The position numbers and the translations under genes are program-made. Positions 18,499-28,004 of a stretch of DNA of 64,000 bases are shown here, in pieces; the first letter of the stretch is position 1, and each line of letters begins with the position of its first letter. Origin of the DNA: Mobilicoccus massiliensis (GTDB lineage Bacteria; Actinomycetota; Actinomycetes; Actinomycetales; Dermatophilaceae); contig NZ_LN651331.1 in assembly GCF_000826525.2 (NCBI RefSeq), positions 280,323-344,322 of the forward strand, given 5' to 3'. Below the pieces are notes generated by a model. That model saw only the letters and a list, made by a program, of their open reading frames with translations, had not been told where the DNA came from and searched no databases.

Positions 18499-19739
18499 GC
18501 CGGTTCAGCGAATGGGGCAACGACCTCTACACCGGGCAGCGATCGATCGACTTCATCGGTCGTCGCAAGCTGTGGTACGTCGCCTCGGCGGTGCTCCTCC
18601 TGCTCACCATCGGCGGGCTCGTCCTCCGTGGCGGCATCAACCTCGGCATCGAGTTCACCGGCGGGTCGGACTTCCGTGTACCCGGCGTCACGAACTTCGA
18701 GAACTTCGAGTCCCGGGCGAGCACGGTCGTCCAAAAGGTGGGCAAGGTCGATCAGGCCAAGGTGACGCGGGTCGGCACCGACAGCGTGCGGGTCGAGACC
18801 GAGCGGTTCGACGACCGGCGGGCCATCGACGTGCGCGACGGTCTGGCCGATGAGTTCCACGTCGATCCCGACAGCGTGACCAGCTCGGTCATCGGTCCGT
18901 CGTGGGGTCAGTCGGTGACGAACGACGCGATTCGGGCTCTTCTGCTCTTCCTCGTGCTCGTCTCGGTCGTGCTCGCGGTGTACTTCCGCACGTGGAAGAT
19001 GGCGGTGGCGGCGATCGTCGCCCTCGTCCACGACATCGTGTTCACGGTCGGCATCTACGCGGTCGCCGGGTTCGAGGTCACCCCCGCGTCGGCGATCGGG
19101 TTCCTCACGATCCTCGGTTACTCGATGTACGACACCGTGGTCGTGTTCGACAAGGTGCGAGAGAACACGGCCGAGGCGTTCCGGCGGGGCACGATGACCT
19201 ACGACGAGGCCGTCAACCTCGCGGTCAACCAGACCCTCGTGCGCTCGATCAACACCTCGGTGGTGGCGTTGCTGCCCGTCGCCGTCATCCTCGTCATGTC
19301 GTGGGCCGTGATCGGCCCGGGAACCCTGCGCGACCTGTCGCTGGCGCTGTTCGTCGGCATCGCGGTGGGTACGTACAGCTCGATCTTCCTCGCGCCGCCG
19401 ATCCTCGTGGACCTGCGCCGGGGGGAGAAGTCGGTGCGTGCGCTGCGCGAGCGGGTCGAGCGGCACCGGATGCACGGGGAGTCCTACGAGCAGACCGTCG
19501 CCGAGACCCAGGGCCGCCCTCGGCCTGCGCCCGGTGGGTCGTCCTCCGGCGTGGGCGTCGTCCAACGGCCGGTGACCACCTCGATGACCGATGCGTCGGC
19601 CCAGGAGTCCCGGTCGCCGGCGAGCGACGGGGGGATCACGGCCACCGGCCGCCCGATCCACCCCTACGCTCAACGCGCTCAACGCGACGAGGGCAGGCGC
19701 GACGCCCGTCGTCGCCGCAAGGACCAGGGCGAGAAGTGA
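18495..19739 (+). CDS. secF: Protein translocase subunit SecF
   Basis: Partner of SecD in the proton-driven step of protein export. The 414 residues include LGIEFTGGSDFRVPG, a short extracytoplasmic domain, and the membrane core with AIVALVHDIVFTVGIYA and GFLTILGYSMYDTVVVFDKVREN, both diagnostic. A hydrophilic tail of about 100 residues rich in R, S and T follows the last helix. It is coupled to secD by an ATGA overlap; a strong hairpin 6 bp downstream ends the yajC-secD-secF unit. Confidence 0.97.
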   Translation: MSRFSEWGNDLYTGQRSIDFIGRRKLWYVASAVLLLLTIGGLVLRGGINLGIEFTGGSDFRVPGVTNFENFESRASTVVQKVGKVDQAKVTRVGTDSVRVETERFDDRRAIDVRDGLADEFHVDPDSVTSSVIGPSWGQSVTNDAIRALLLFLVLVSVVLAVYFRTWKMAVAAIVALVHDIVFTVGIYAVAGFEVTPASAIGFLTILGYSMYDTVVVFDKVRENTAEAFRRGTMTYDEAVNLAVNQTLVRSINTSVVALLPVAVILVMSWAVIGPGTLRDLSLALFVGIAVGTYSSIFLAPPILVDLRRGEKSVRALRERVERHRMHGESYEQTVAETQGRPRPAPGGSSSGVGVVQRPVTTSMTDASAQESRSPASDGGITATGRPIHPYAQRAQRDEGRRDARRRRKDQGEK

Positions 19740-19745
19740 GACCGC

Positions 19746-19790
19746 GTGCCGCCCGGCCCGCCCGCTCTCGAAGCGGGGGCCGGGCGGCAC
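19746..19790. terminator. Hairpin terminator after secF
   Basis: A perfect 14-bp stem (GTGCCGCCCGGCCC arm) encloses a smaller stem (CCCGCT...AGCGGG). It lies 6 bp after the secF stop and just before the apt promoter. Confidence 0.75.
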
Positions 19791-19792
19791 GG

Positions 19793-19806
19793 TAGTCTCT
19801 GGGCTC
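19793..19806 (+). promoter_or_regulatory. TAGTCT -10 element before apt
   Basis: TAGTCT at 19793-19798 ends 8 nt before the GTG of apt, consistent with a leaderless or near-leaderless transcript. Confidence 0.5.
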
Positions 19807-20334
19807 GTGACCGACTCGCTCGCCTCGCTCGTCGCTGCCAAGCTGCGGGACGTCCAGGACTTTCCCGAACCCGGCGTCGTCTTCAAGGACTTCACGCCCC
19901 TGCTCGCCGATCACACGACGTTCGCCGCGGTCATCGACGACGTCGTCGACCGCTACCGCGACAGGGTGGACATCGTCGTGGGTGTCGAGGCGCGCGGGTT
20001 CATGATCGGCGCCGCCACCGCCTACGCCCTCGGTGTCGGCTTCGTGCCGGTGCGCAAGCAGGGCAAGCTGCCCGGCGCCACCCAGCAGGCCAGCTACGCG
20101 CTGGAATACGGCCACGCGACGATCGAGATCCACGCCGACGCGTTCGAGCCCGGCACCCGCGTCCTCATCATGGACGACGTGCTCGCGACAGGTGGCACCG
20201 CGGCGGCGACGTGCGAGCTCGTGGAGCGGCTCGGAGGCATCGTCGTCGCGGTCGACGTCGTCGTCGAGATCGCGGGCCTCGACGGGCGCGCGGCGCTGGG
20301 TGAGCGTGAGCTGTCCTCCGTCCTGACGGTCTAG
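19807..20334 (+). CDS. apt: Adenine phosphoribosyltransferase
   Basis: Salvages adenine to AMP using PRPP. The 175-residue protein shows [36 protein letters not shown] and the PRPP-binding loop [16 protein letters not shown], in family order and length. GTG at 19807 is chosen because it fits the family N-terminus and follows a -10 hexamer. The position between secF and relA is the standard actinobacterial order. Confidence 0.96.
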   Translation: MTDSLASLVAAKLRDVQDFPEPGVVFKDFTPLLADHTTFAAVIDDVVDRYRDRVDIVVGVEARGFMIGAATAYALGVGFVPVRKQGKLPGATQQASYALEYGHATIEIHADAFEPGTRVLIMDDVLATGGTAAATCELVERLGGIVVAVDVVVEIAGLDGRAALGERELSSVLTV

Positions 20335-20339
20335 AGCCC

Positions 20340-20351
20340 TACACTCTCGTC
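20340..20351 (+). promoter_or_regulatory. TACACT -10 element, leaderless start of relA
   Basis: TACACT at 20340-20345 ends 6 nt before the ATG at 20352; the expected +1 is the start codon itself. No ribosome site is seen. Confidence 0.55.
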
Positions 20352-22706
20352 ATGAGTACGACGGGACAGCCAGAGGGAGCGACGGGCGCCTCCACCAGGC
20401 CGGCTGCCCCGGTGCAGCCGGCGGCCGCGGGATCCTCGGTCGGCGCGAGCATGCGGGCCCGGCTCGCCCGCCTGGGCTCGCGTCACTACGCCCATCCCGA
20501 ACTCGAACCGCTGTTGCGGGCCGTGCGAGCCACGCATCCCAAGGCCGACGTGTCGGTCATCGAGCGCGCCTTCGAAACGGCCGAGAAGTGGCACGAGGGT
20601 CAGATCCGCAAGAACGGTGATCCGTACATCACCCACCCTCTCGCGGTGACGTCGATCCTCGCCGAGCTCGGCATGCCGCCGACCACGCTGGCGGCGGCGA
20701 TGCTCCACGACACCGTCGAGGACACGGGTTACAGCCTGGATGCCCTGCGGGCCGACTTCGGTGACGAGATCGCCATGCTCGTGGACGGGGTCACCAAGCT
20801 CGACAAGGTGACCTACGGCGATGCCGCTCAGGCCGAGACCGTGCGCAAGATGGTCATCGCGATGTCGCGCGACATCCGGGTGCTCGTCATCAAGCTCGCC
20901 GACCGGCTGCACAACGCCCGCACGTGGCGCTACGTCTCGGCCGAGTCGGCGGCCAAGAAGGCCCGCGAGACCCTCGAGATCTACGCGCCGCTGGCGCACC
21001 GCCTCGGCATGAACACGATCAAGTGGGAGCTCGAGGATCTCTCGTTCGCGACGCTCTACCCCAAGGTGTACGACGAGATCGTGCGCATGGTGGCCGAGCG
21101 CGCGCCGGCCCGCGAGGAGTACCTCAATCAGGTCAAGCAGCAGGTCGAGGAGGATCTCAAGGCCTCGCGCATCACCGCGACGGTCACCGGGCGGCCCAAG
21201 CACTACTACTCCGTCTACCAGAAGATGATCGTGCGCGGCCGCGACTTCGAGGACATCTACGACCTCGTCGCGGTGCGGGTGCTCGTCGAGACCGTGCGCG
21301 ACTGCTACGCGGCGGTGGGGGCGGTGCACGCCCGGTGGAAGCCGATGCCGGGACGGTTCAAGGACTACATCGCGATGCCCAAGTTCAACATGTACCAGTC
21401 GTTGCACACGACGGTCGTGGGGCCGGGCGGCAAGCCGGTGGAGATCCAGATCCGCACGCACACCATGCACCGCCGGGCCGAGTACGGCGTGGCGGCGCAC
21501 TGGAAGTACAAGGAGGTCAGCGGATCGGTGGCGCCGCGGGCCGGCGAGGTCCCGTCCAAGGACCCCACCGACATGGCGTGGCTGCGTCAGCTCGTGGACT
21601 GGCAACGCGAGACCGCCGACCCGGGGGAGTTCCTCGACTCCCTGCGGTTCGAGATCAACGCGCAGGAGGTGTTCGCGTTCACGCCGAAGGGCGCCGTCAT
21701 CGCGCTGCCGTTGGGTTCGACCCCGGTCGACTTCGCGTACGCCGTGCACACCGAGGTCGGGCACCACACGATCGGTGGCCGGGTCAACGGACGCCTCGTG
21801 CCGCTGGAGTCCCGACTCGAGAACGGCGACGTCGTCGAGATCCTCACGAGCAAGGCCGACGGCGCGGGTCCCTCACGCGACTGGCTGACGTTCGTCAAGA
21901 GCCCGCGGGCGCGCAACAAGATCCGGCAGTGGTTCACCAAGGAGCGTCGCGAGGAGGCCATCGAGGTCGGCCGCGAGGAGATCGCCAAGACGATCCGCAA
22001 GCAGAACCTGCCGCTGCAGCGCATCATGAGCGCCGGCACGCTGAGTGCCATCGCGAGCGACCTGCGCTACGCCGACATCGACGCCCTCTACGCGGCCGTC
22101 GGCGAGAACAATGTGTCGGCACAAAGCGTCGTCGAACGCATCATCGCCGCGAGCGGCGGGGAGGCCGGGGCCGAGGAGGACCTCGCCGAGGCGACGATGC
22201 CCGGCCGCCCGAGCCGCCGGCGCAAGAGCGACACCGGGGTCGTCGTCGAGAACACCTCCGGGGTCGAGACCAAGCTCGCCAAGTGCTGTACTCCGGTGCC
22301 GGGTGACGACATCATGGGCTTCACCACGCGTGGCGGGTATGTATCGGTACATCGCAGCAACTGCACGAACGCCGACGGCCTGCGCGCCCACCCCGCACGT
22401 CTCGTCTCGGTGTCGTGGGCACCGTCGGCGGCGAGCATGTTCCTCGTCCAACTGCAGATCGAGGCCCTCGACCGCAGCCGACTGCTCTCCGATATCACGC
22501 GCGTGCTCTCCGACCACCACGTCAACATCCTGTCGGCCACCGTCCACACCTCCCGTGATCGGCTGGCCGTCTCCAAGTTCACCTTCGAGATGGGCGACCC
22601 GAGCCACCTCGAGCACGTCATCAAGGCGGTGCGCCGCATCGACGGCGTCTTCGACGTGTACCGGGTGTCCGGCGGGGTCAAGCAGCAGACCAAGTACGCG
22701 TCCTGA
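20352..22706 (+). CDS. relA: Bifunctional (p)ppGpp synthase/hydrolase, RelA/SpoT type
   Basis: Makes and degrades the stringent-response alarmone. The 784 residues hold, in order, an N-terminal low-complexity leader, the HD hydrolase domain (ITHP with His95, AAMLHDT with His119-Asp120, KLADRLHN at 181-188), the synthetase domain ([33 protein letters not shown]), the TGS domain ([15 protein letters not shown]), a zinc-finger region ([14 protein letters not shown]) and a C-terminal ACT domain. Both catalytic sites look intact, so it is probably the sole long RSH enzyme. It ends at a long inverted repeat shared with the converging gene. Confidence 0.97.
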   Translation: MSTTGQPEGATGASTRPAAPVQPAAAGSSVGASMRARLARLGSRHYAHPELEPLLRAVRATHPKADVSVIERAFETAEKWHEGQIRKNGDPYITHPLAVTSILAELGMPPTTLAAAMLHDTVEDTGYSLDALRADFGDEIAMLVDGVTKLDKVTYGDAAQAETVRKMVIAMSRDIRVLVIKLADRLHNARTWRYVSAESAAKKARETLEIYAPLAHRLGMNTIKWELEDLSFATLYPKVYDEIVRMVAERAPAREEYLNQVKQQVEEDLKASRITATVTGRPKHYYSVYQKMIVRGRDFEDIYDLVAVRVLVETVRDCYAAVGAVHARWKPMPGRFKDYIAMPKFNMYQSLHTTVVGPGGKPVEIQIRTHTMHRRAEYGVAAHWKYKEVSGSVAPRAGEVPSKDPTDMAWLRQLVDWQRETADPGEFLDSLRFEINAQEVFAFTPKGAVIALPLGSTPVDFAYAVHTEVGHHTIGGRVNGRLVPLESRLENGDVVEILTSKADGAGPSRDWLTFVKSPRARNKIRQWFTKERREEAIEVGREEIAKTIRKQNLPLQRIMSAGTLSAIASDLRYADIDALYAAVGENNVSAQSVVERIIAASGGEAGAEEDLAEATMPGRPSRRRKSDTGVVVENTSGVETKLAKCCTPVPGDDIMGFTTRGGYVSVHRSNCTNADGLRAHPARLVSVSWAPSAASMFLVQLQIEALDRSRLLSDITRVLSDHHVNILSATVHTSRDRLAVSKFTFEMGDPSHLEHVIKAVRRIDGVFDVYRVSGGVKQQTKYAS

Positions 22707-22709
22707 CAC

Positions 22710-22805
22710 GGCGACGGCCGCCGTCTCCGGCGCATGCCCCCCGGGGGTTCTCCCGTTGCTGCGGGTTCTGCCGGGGAGGCTGTGCCGGAGACGACGGCCG
22801 TCGCC
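22710..22805. repeat. Long inverted repeat / bidirectional terminator after relA
   Basis: Arms of 25 nt (22710-22734 with 22781-22805) pair with two mismatches around a 46-nt G/C-rich loop. It starts 3 bp after the relA stop and ends 16 bp from the converging gene. Its core GACGGCCGCCGTCTCCGGC resembles the stem between yebC and ruvC. Confidence 0.8.
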
Positions 22806-22821
22806 TCGCCTGGGTGTGAGG

Positions 22822-24979
22822 TCAGCCGCCGAACTCCTGAAGGCCGGCGCGGGCCTGGGCCAGCCAGGACTCGCGGGCCTCGAGAGCCTCTCGGGCCTTC
22901 TTGATCTTGCGCTCGTCGCCCTGGGCCTCGGCCCGCTGCAGGTCCTCGCGCAGCGACGCGACCGCGGCCTCGAGCTGGGTGGCCATGCTGTGCGCGCGAG
23001 CGGCGACCTCGGGGTCGGTGCGCTTCCACTTCTGCTGGTCGGCCTCGCGAATCGCCTGCTCGACCTTGCGCATGCCGTCCTCGATGCGCTTCATCGCCGA
23101 GCGGGGAACCTTGCCGGCCGCGTCCCACTTCTCCTGGATGGGGCGCAGGCGCGCCTTGGCCGCCTCGACGTCCTTGACGGGCAGGATCGCCTGCGCCTGG
23201 GCGAGGAGTTCCTCCTTGACCTTGAGGTTGGCCTCGAACTCGACGTTCTCGGCGGCGCTGATCTCGTCCTTGGCCGAGAAGAAGGCGTCCTGGGCGCTCT
23301 TGAACCGCTTCCACAGCGCGTCGTCGTCGGCGCGTGAGGCGCGGCCGGCCTGACGCCACTGGTCCATGAGGCGCTTGAACGCGCCCGCGGTCTGCCCCCA
23401 GTCGGTGCTGTCCTTGAGCGACTCGGCCTGGGCGACGAGCTCCTCCTTGCGCTCCTTGGCCTCGGCCTGCGCCGAGCCGAGCTGCGCGAAGTGGACACGG
23501 CGCATCTTGTCGAAGGAGTTGCGGGAGCTCGACAACCGGTGCCACAACGCCTGCTCGGTCTCGCGGTCGAGCTTGGGCCCCTGTCGTTGGGCGCTCTTCC
23601 ACTCGTCGAGGAGGGCGCGCATGCGCGCGCTGCTGGACTTCCACTGGACCTTGGCCTCGTCCTGGCCGGCGATCTTCTCGGCTTCGGAGACGATGGCCTC
23701 GCGGGCCTTGATCGCCTCCTCGCGCGCGGCGCTACGTTCCTGGTTCTCGGTGGCGCGACGGACCTCGACGGCGGTGGCGATGTCCTCGATGCGCACGAAG
23801 AGGGCGGGGAAGTCACCGACGGCGCGAAGATCCTTGACCGCGTCGCGCAGGCGCTTGAGCCCGTCGGCGCCCTCCTTGGCCGACAGGTCGGTCTGGGTGA
23901 CGCGCTGGTGCAGCAACTCGGCGAGCGCGGCGACCTCGTCGAACTTGCGCGCGAAGTAGGCGAGGGCCTCCTCGGCGCTGGCGCCGGGGTAGGAGCCGAC
24001 CTCACGCTCCTCCTCGCCGATCCGGACGAACACGGTGCCGTCGTCGGCCACGCGCCCGAACCGACCCGGATCGTGGGTGACATACGCGGGAGCGGCGGGG
24101 GCGGTCGGTGCGGGGGCGGCGACGACCTCGGGAGACGGAGCCGGGACGCGGATCGCACCGGGCGTGGCGCCGCGCGGGGGCGGCGACGACCTCGGGAGAC
24201 GGAGCCGGGACGCGGATCGCACCGGGCGTGGCGCCGGGCTTGGGCACGGGCGGGGCCGACGGCGTCGGCGGCGTCGAGGGTGTTGAAGGCGTCGGGGGCG
24301 TCGGGAGCGCTGAAGGTGTCGGGGGCGTCGGAGCCTCGGGCACGTCGGCCGCCTTCGTCGCGTCGCCCTCGGGAGTGGCGGCAGTCTCGGGAGTCTCCGC
24401 AGTCGCGGGGCTCGTGGCGTCCGCGGGAGCCGGGGCCTGAGGCTCGCGCGTGTTCTCCTCGCCGGGCCCGTCGGCCGGAGCAGCAGCGTTCTCGACGGCG
24501 GTCTCGCTGACCGCGCCGGGGGAGTCGTCGGCGGGAGTCGGGTCGCCGCCGGGCGCCTCGTCCCGGGTGGGAGCAGGGGCCTGCGTCGCGTCCCCGGTGG
24601 GCTCGACCGGAGCGGAGGCGTTCTCGACCATCGTCTCGCTCACGGGCTCCGCCGTCTCGGTCGCGTCGCCGGTCGGAGCCCCGCCCGCCTCGTCGGCGGC
24701 AGCGGCAGAGTCGGCGGAGGCGTTCTCGACCATGGGCTCGCTGACCACATCCGCGGCCTCGATCGCGTCACCACCAGAGGCACCGGATGCATCACCGGCG
24801 GCAGTGGCGTCGCCGGCGTCAGACGCCTCGGCGGCGTCCGGGGCATCGGTGGCGGGAGTTGCCGGTGCAGCGGCGTTCTCGACCATGGGCTCGCTGACGA
24901 GGTCGGCCGGGTCGGCGGGACCTGCGTCGGGCGCCCCTGCGGTGGTCGTCGGGTCGGTGTGGGGAGTCTGATCGGACAC
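22822..24979 (-). pseudogene. DUF349 protein gene, frame broken by a 64-bp tandem duplication
   Basis: Two frames together make one gene. The 5' part starts at the GTG at 24979 (GAAGG ribosome site), reads an acidic Ala/Pro/Thr-rich region with four VSE-x-x-VENA motifs and reaches PGAIRVPAPSPEVVAAPA. The 3' part repeats that phrase in another frame and continues through several helical DUF349 repeats (DEWKSAQRQGPK, MDQWRQAGRA, EKWDAAGKVPR) to the stop at 22822. The shift comes from the duplication at 24110-24236. Removing 64 bp leaves exactly 698 codons open, so one copy is the likely ancestral state. Read as is, the first frame ends at 24002, without the DUF349 repeats. It may be a true mutation, a reversible switch or a sequencing artefact. 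Function of the family is unknown. Confidence 0.75.
24110..24236. repeat. 64-bp-period tandem duplication inside the DUF349 gene
   Basis: Bases 24110-24172 are identical to 24174-24236 (63 of 63), with one base between, giving a period of 64. Because 64 is not a multiple of 3, the second copy shifts the reading frame. Confidence 0.95.
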
Positions 24980-25177
24980 GGCGTGGACCTTCGCTTCTGG
25001 ACACCGGCGTCGCCCCCGGGAGGGCCCTGCGCGGTTCGTGATGGAGACGTCCTCGTCCACGATACTGGCCCACCAGCGCATTCGGGCAGCTCTGGTGGTC
25101 GGGAACCGTCCCGGGTCGGTGCTGCCGGGGAGCGTGCGCCCGGTCTGCGGGCCGCGCCCGAGGTGAGCGATCCGGGC

Positions 25178-25190
25178 TAGGGTGGTCCGC
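25178..25190 (+). promoter_or_regulatory. TAGGGT -10 element, leaderless start of the MBL gene
   Basis: TAGGGT at 25178-25183 ends 7 nt before the GTG at 25191 and overlaps the alternative GTG at 25182, which argues against the longer start. Confidence 0.55.
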
Positions 25191-25889
25191 GTGTTCCTGA
25201 TCGGATTCCCCGCGACCATGCTGGCGACGAACTGCTTCGTCGTCGCGCCGTCCGAGGACGCCGAGTGCGTCGTCGTCGATCCCGGGGGCGGGATCACCGA
25301 CCGCCTCACCGACGTCCTGCGCACCCATCGGCTGCGGCCCGCGGCGGTGGTGCTCACGCACGGTCACCTCGATCACATCGCCTCGGTGCCTCCGCTGGGG
25401 GAGACCTACGAGATCCCCACCTACATCCACGGCGACGACGAGTACCGGCTCGCGGATCCGGCGCAGCAGCTCGGTGAGGAGCTGCGATACATGCTCGAGG
25501 CGCAGTACGGCGGACTCGAGTGGAGTCCGCCGACCGATGTCGTCACGTTCGGCGACGGTGAGACGTTGTCGCTCGCGGGTCTCGATCTCACGGTCGCGCA
25601 TGCGCCCGGCCATACCGAGGGGTCCGCGCTGCTCACGGTCGATGACCTGCCGGACTCGTTGCCGGAGGACTCCGGGCTCGCCCGCACCGTGCTGGCCGGC
25701 GACGTGCTGTTCTCCGGTGGCATCGGCCGCACCGACCTCGTCGGTGGCGACGACGCGACGATGCAGGTCAGCCTGCGCGATGTCGTGCTCGGCATGCCCG
25801 ACGACAGCCTCGTCCTGCCCGGCCACGGGCCGGCCACGACGATCGGCCGTGAGCGCGCGACGAACCCCTTCCTCGCCCACCTGACCTGA
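25191..25889 (+). CDS. MBL-fold metallo-hydrolase, glyoxalase II-like
   Basis: A 232-residue metallo-beta-lactamase-fold hydrolase with both metal sites: THGHLDH near residue 63, the later His in APGHTEGS, the bridging Asp in VLAGDVLF and the last His in VLPGHGPATT. Compact length and the GIGRTD segment match glyoxalase II-like proteins found next to hisS in actinobacteria. It would hydrolyse a thioester or related bond, but the substrate is not known. GTG at 25191 (MFLIGFPATML) is preferred because of the promoter position. Confidence 0.88.
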   Translation: MFLIGFPATMLATNCFVVAPSEDAECVVVDPGGGITDRLTDVLRTHRLRPAAVVLTHGHLDHIASVPPLGETYEIPTYIHGDDEYRLADPAQQLGEELRYMLEAQYGGLEWSPPTDVVTFGDGETLSLAGLDLTVAHAPGHTEGSALLTVDDLPDSLPEDSGLARTVLAGDVLFSGGIGRTDLVGGDDATMQVSLRDVVLGMPDDSLVLPGHGPATTIGRERATNPFLAHLT

Positions 25890-25946
25890 ACGGGCAGCGG
25901 CACCCCGAGTGCCCGCCGACGCGGTGCGTCCGCGTAGACCGAAGGA

Positions 25947-27296
25947 ATGACGTTGATCCAGAACAAGATCATGCCCATGTCCGGATTCCCCGAGTGGCTG
26001 CCGGCCGAGCGCGCCGTCGAACAGCACGTTCTCGACGTCATCCGGCGCACGTTCGAGCTGCACGGCTTCGCCAACATCGAGACCCGGGCGGTGGAGCCGG
26101 TCGAGCGGCTGCTCGGCAAGGGCGGTGACGCCGACAAGGAGATCTACGCGGTCTCCCGGCTCGCCGCCGAGCCCGAGGGGCGCGATGCCAAGGAGCCCGA
26201 CCTCGGCCTCCACTTCGACCTCACGGTGCCGTTCGCGCGGTACGTGCTCGAGAACGCCGGCAAGCTCACCTTTCCGTTCCGCCGCTACCAGATCCAGAAG
26301 GTCTGGCGCGGAGAACGGCCGCAGGACGGGCGCTTTCGCGAGTTCATCCAGGCCGACATCGATGTCGTCGACGCCGGAGAGCTGCCGTTCCACTACGAGG
26401 TGGAGGTGCCGCTCGTCATCGCCGACGTGTTCCGCCGGCTGCCGATCGGCGAGTTCCGCATCCAGGTGAACAACCGCAAGATCCCCGAGGGGTTCTACCT
26501 CGGACTCGGGCTCGCTCCCGAACAGGTCGTGCCGGTGCTGCGCATCGTCGACAAGCTCGACAAGGTCGGTGCCGAGGTGGTCGCGACGATGCTCACCGAG
26601 GCGGGCCTCACGGCCGAACAGGCGGCGCAGTGCCTCGCGCTCGCCGAGATCGACGCCACGGACTCCTCGTTCGCCGACCGCGTACGCGCCCTGGGTGTCG
26701 AACACCCCACTCTCACCGAGGGGCTCGAGGAGTTGTCGGCGGTCATGGACGCCGCCGCCGAGCACGCGCCCGGTCTGCTCGTCGCCGACCTCAAGGTCGC
26801 GCGCGGCCTCGACTACTACACGGGCACGGTGTACGAGACCCAACTCGTCGGGCACGAGTCCTACGGGTCGATCTGCTCCGGTGGCCGCTACGACGCGCTG
26901 GCGAGCGACGGGCGCACCACCTACCCGGGTGTCGGGATCTCGATCGGTGTCTCCCGACTGCTCGCCAAGCTCATGCCCTCGCTCGACGCCACCCGCGCGA
27001 CTCCGTCGGTCGTGCTCGTCGCGCTGGCGAACGACGAGCAACGCCCCGCCGCGATGCGCATCGCCGCCGCGTTGAGAGAACGGGGCATCGCCTGCGAGGT
27101 CGCGCCCAGTGCCGCCAAGTTCGGCAAGCAGATCCGGTTCGCCGACCGCCGCGGCATTCCCTTCGTCTGGTTCCCGGGTGACGACGGAGCGACGGGTTCG
27201 GTCAAGGACATCCGCAGCGGCGAGCAGGTCGAGGCCGACCCGACGCAGTGGATGCCCCCGGCCGACGACCTCACGGTCGGCATCCGCCCCCGCTGA
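25947..27296 (+). CDS. hisS: Histidine--tRNA ligase
   Basis: Class II synthetase that charges tRNA-His. The 449 residues include MSGFPEWLPAERAVEQ, motif 2 RYQIQKVWRGERPQDGR with FIQADIDVV, the HisA loop VARGLDYYTGTVYE, the glycine-rich YGSICSGGRYDAL, and an anticodon-binding domain (SVVLVALANDEQRP). The ATG at 25947 with GAAGGA upstream is chosen; MPMSGF at 25971 is a shorter alternative. It lies 57 bp behind the MBL gene and may share its transcript. Confidence 0.96.
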   Translation: MTLIQNKIMPMSGFPEWLPAERAVEQHVLDVIRRTFELHGFANIETRAVEPVERLLGKGGDADKEIYAVSRLAAEPEGRDAKEPDLGLHFDLTVPFARYVLENAGKLTFPFRRYQIQKVWRGERPQDGRFREFIQADIDVVDAGELPFHYEVEVPLVIADVFRRLPIGEFRIQVNNRKIPEGFYLGLGLAPEQVVPVLRIVDKLDKVGAEVVATMLTEAGLTAEQAAQCLALAEIDATDSSFADRVRALGVEHPTLTEGLEELSAVMDAAAEHAPGLLVADLKVARGLDYYTGTVYETQLVGHESYGSICSGGRYDALASDGRTTYPGVGISIGVSRLLAKLMPSLDATRATPSVVLVALANDEQRPAAMRIAAALRERGIACEVAPSAAKFGKQIRFADRRGIPFVWFPGDDGATGSVKDIRSGEQVEADPTQWMPPADDLTVGIRPR

Positions 27297-27374
27297 CCGG
27301 CTCCCTCGTTCGCGTGGGCCGACGCGCGGCCCGGGTTCGTCGGTGTCGCGCGGACCGAGTGCCACGATGAGCCG

Positions 27375-28004
27375 GTGATCTACGCCCTCACCCCCGCCCG
27401 TCGCACACGCCAGATCGTCGGCGACCTCGCCGTCCTCGCGTGGTGCGGGGCGTGGGTGTGGGCGGCGACGATCGTCCACGGTCTCGTCATGCGGCTCGCC
27501 GAACCGGCCCGGTCCCTGCAGCGCAGCGCCACCGACCTCGGGTCGGCGATGACGGAGGCGGGCACGAGCGTGTCGCGGATCCCCTTCGCAGGCGAGGAGC
27601 TTCGACGCGCGTTCGACCGGGTGGCCGGGATCGGGGCGCAGGCGACCGACGCCGGGATGCGGTTCGAGACGACCGTCGGCCAACTCGCCCTCGCGACCGC
27701 GCTGGTCACCGCCCTGGCACCGGCGCTCGGTCTCGGCATTCCGTGGCTCGTCCTGCGCATACGGTTCGCGAGGCGGGCCTCGGCGGCCCGCCGGTTCGTC
27801 GATTCCGAGGCCGACCTCGACCTCTTCGCCCTGCGCGCGATGTCGCGGCAGCCACTGCCCAGGCTGGCCGCGATCTGTACCGACCCGGTCACCGCGTGGC
27901 GCAACGGCGACACCGAGGTGATCCACGCCCTCGCCGTGCTCGAACTGCGCAGCATCGGTCTGCGACCGAGCATCGGGCGGGGTGGAACGGTGAGCGCGGA
28001 GTGA
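27375..28004 (+). CDS. Conserved membrane protein of unknown function
   Basis: I do not recognise this 209-residue protein. It has two predicted membrane helices (about residues 15-40, [20 protein letters not shown], and about 98-122, [20 protein letters not shown]) flanking a roughly 55-residue amphipathic loop likely on the outside. A cytoplasmic C-terminal region ([19 protein letters not shown]) follows. The GTG start gives a stop that overlaps xerD by 4 bp, so the two are translationally coupled. CACGAT 6 nt before the start may be a weak -10 element. A role in cell division or recombination would be guesswork. Confidence 0.75.
   Translation: MIYALTPARRTRQIVGDLAVLAWCGAWVWAATIVHGLVMRLAEPARSLQRSATDLGSAMTEAGTSVSRIPFAGEELRRAFDRVAGIGAQATDAGMRFETTVGQLALATALVTALAPALGLGIPWLVLRIRFARRASAARRFVDSEADLDLFALRAMSRQPLPRLAAICTDPVTAWRNGDTEVIHALAVLELRSIGLRPSIGRGGTVSAE

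Noticed and set aside
24110..24236. Programmed ribosomal frameshifting in the DUF349 gene
   Set aside because: No slippery heptamer was evident, and the exact 63-base tandem duplication explains the frame change without it.
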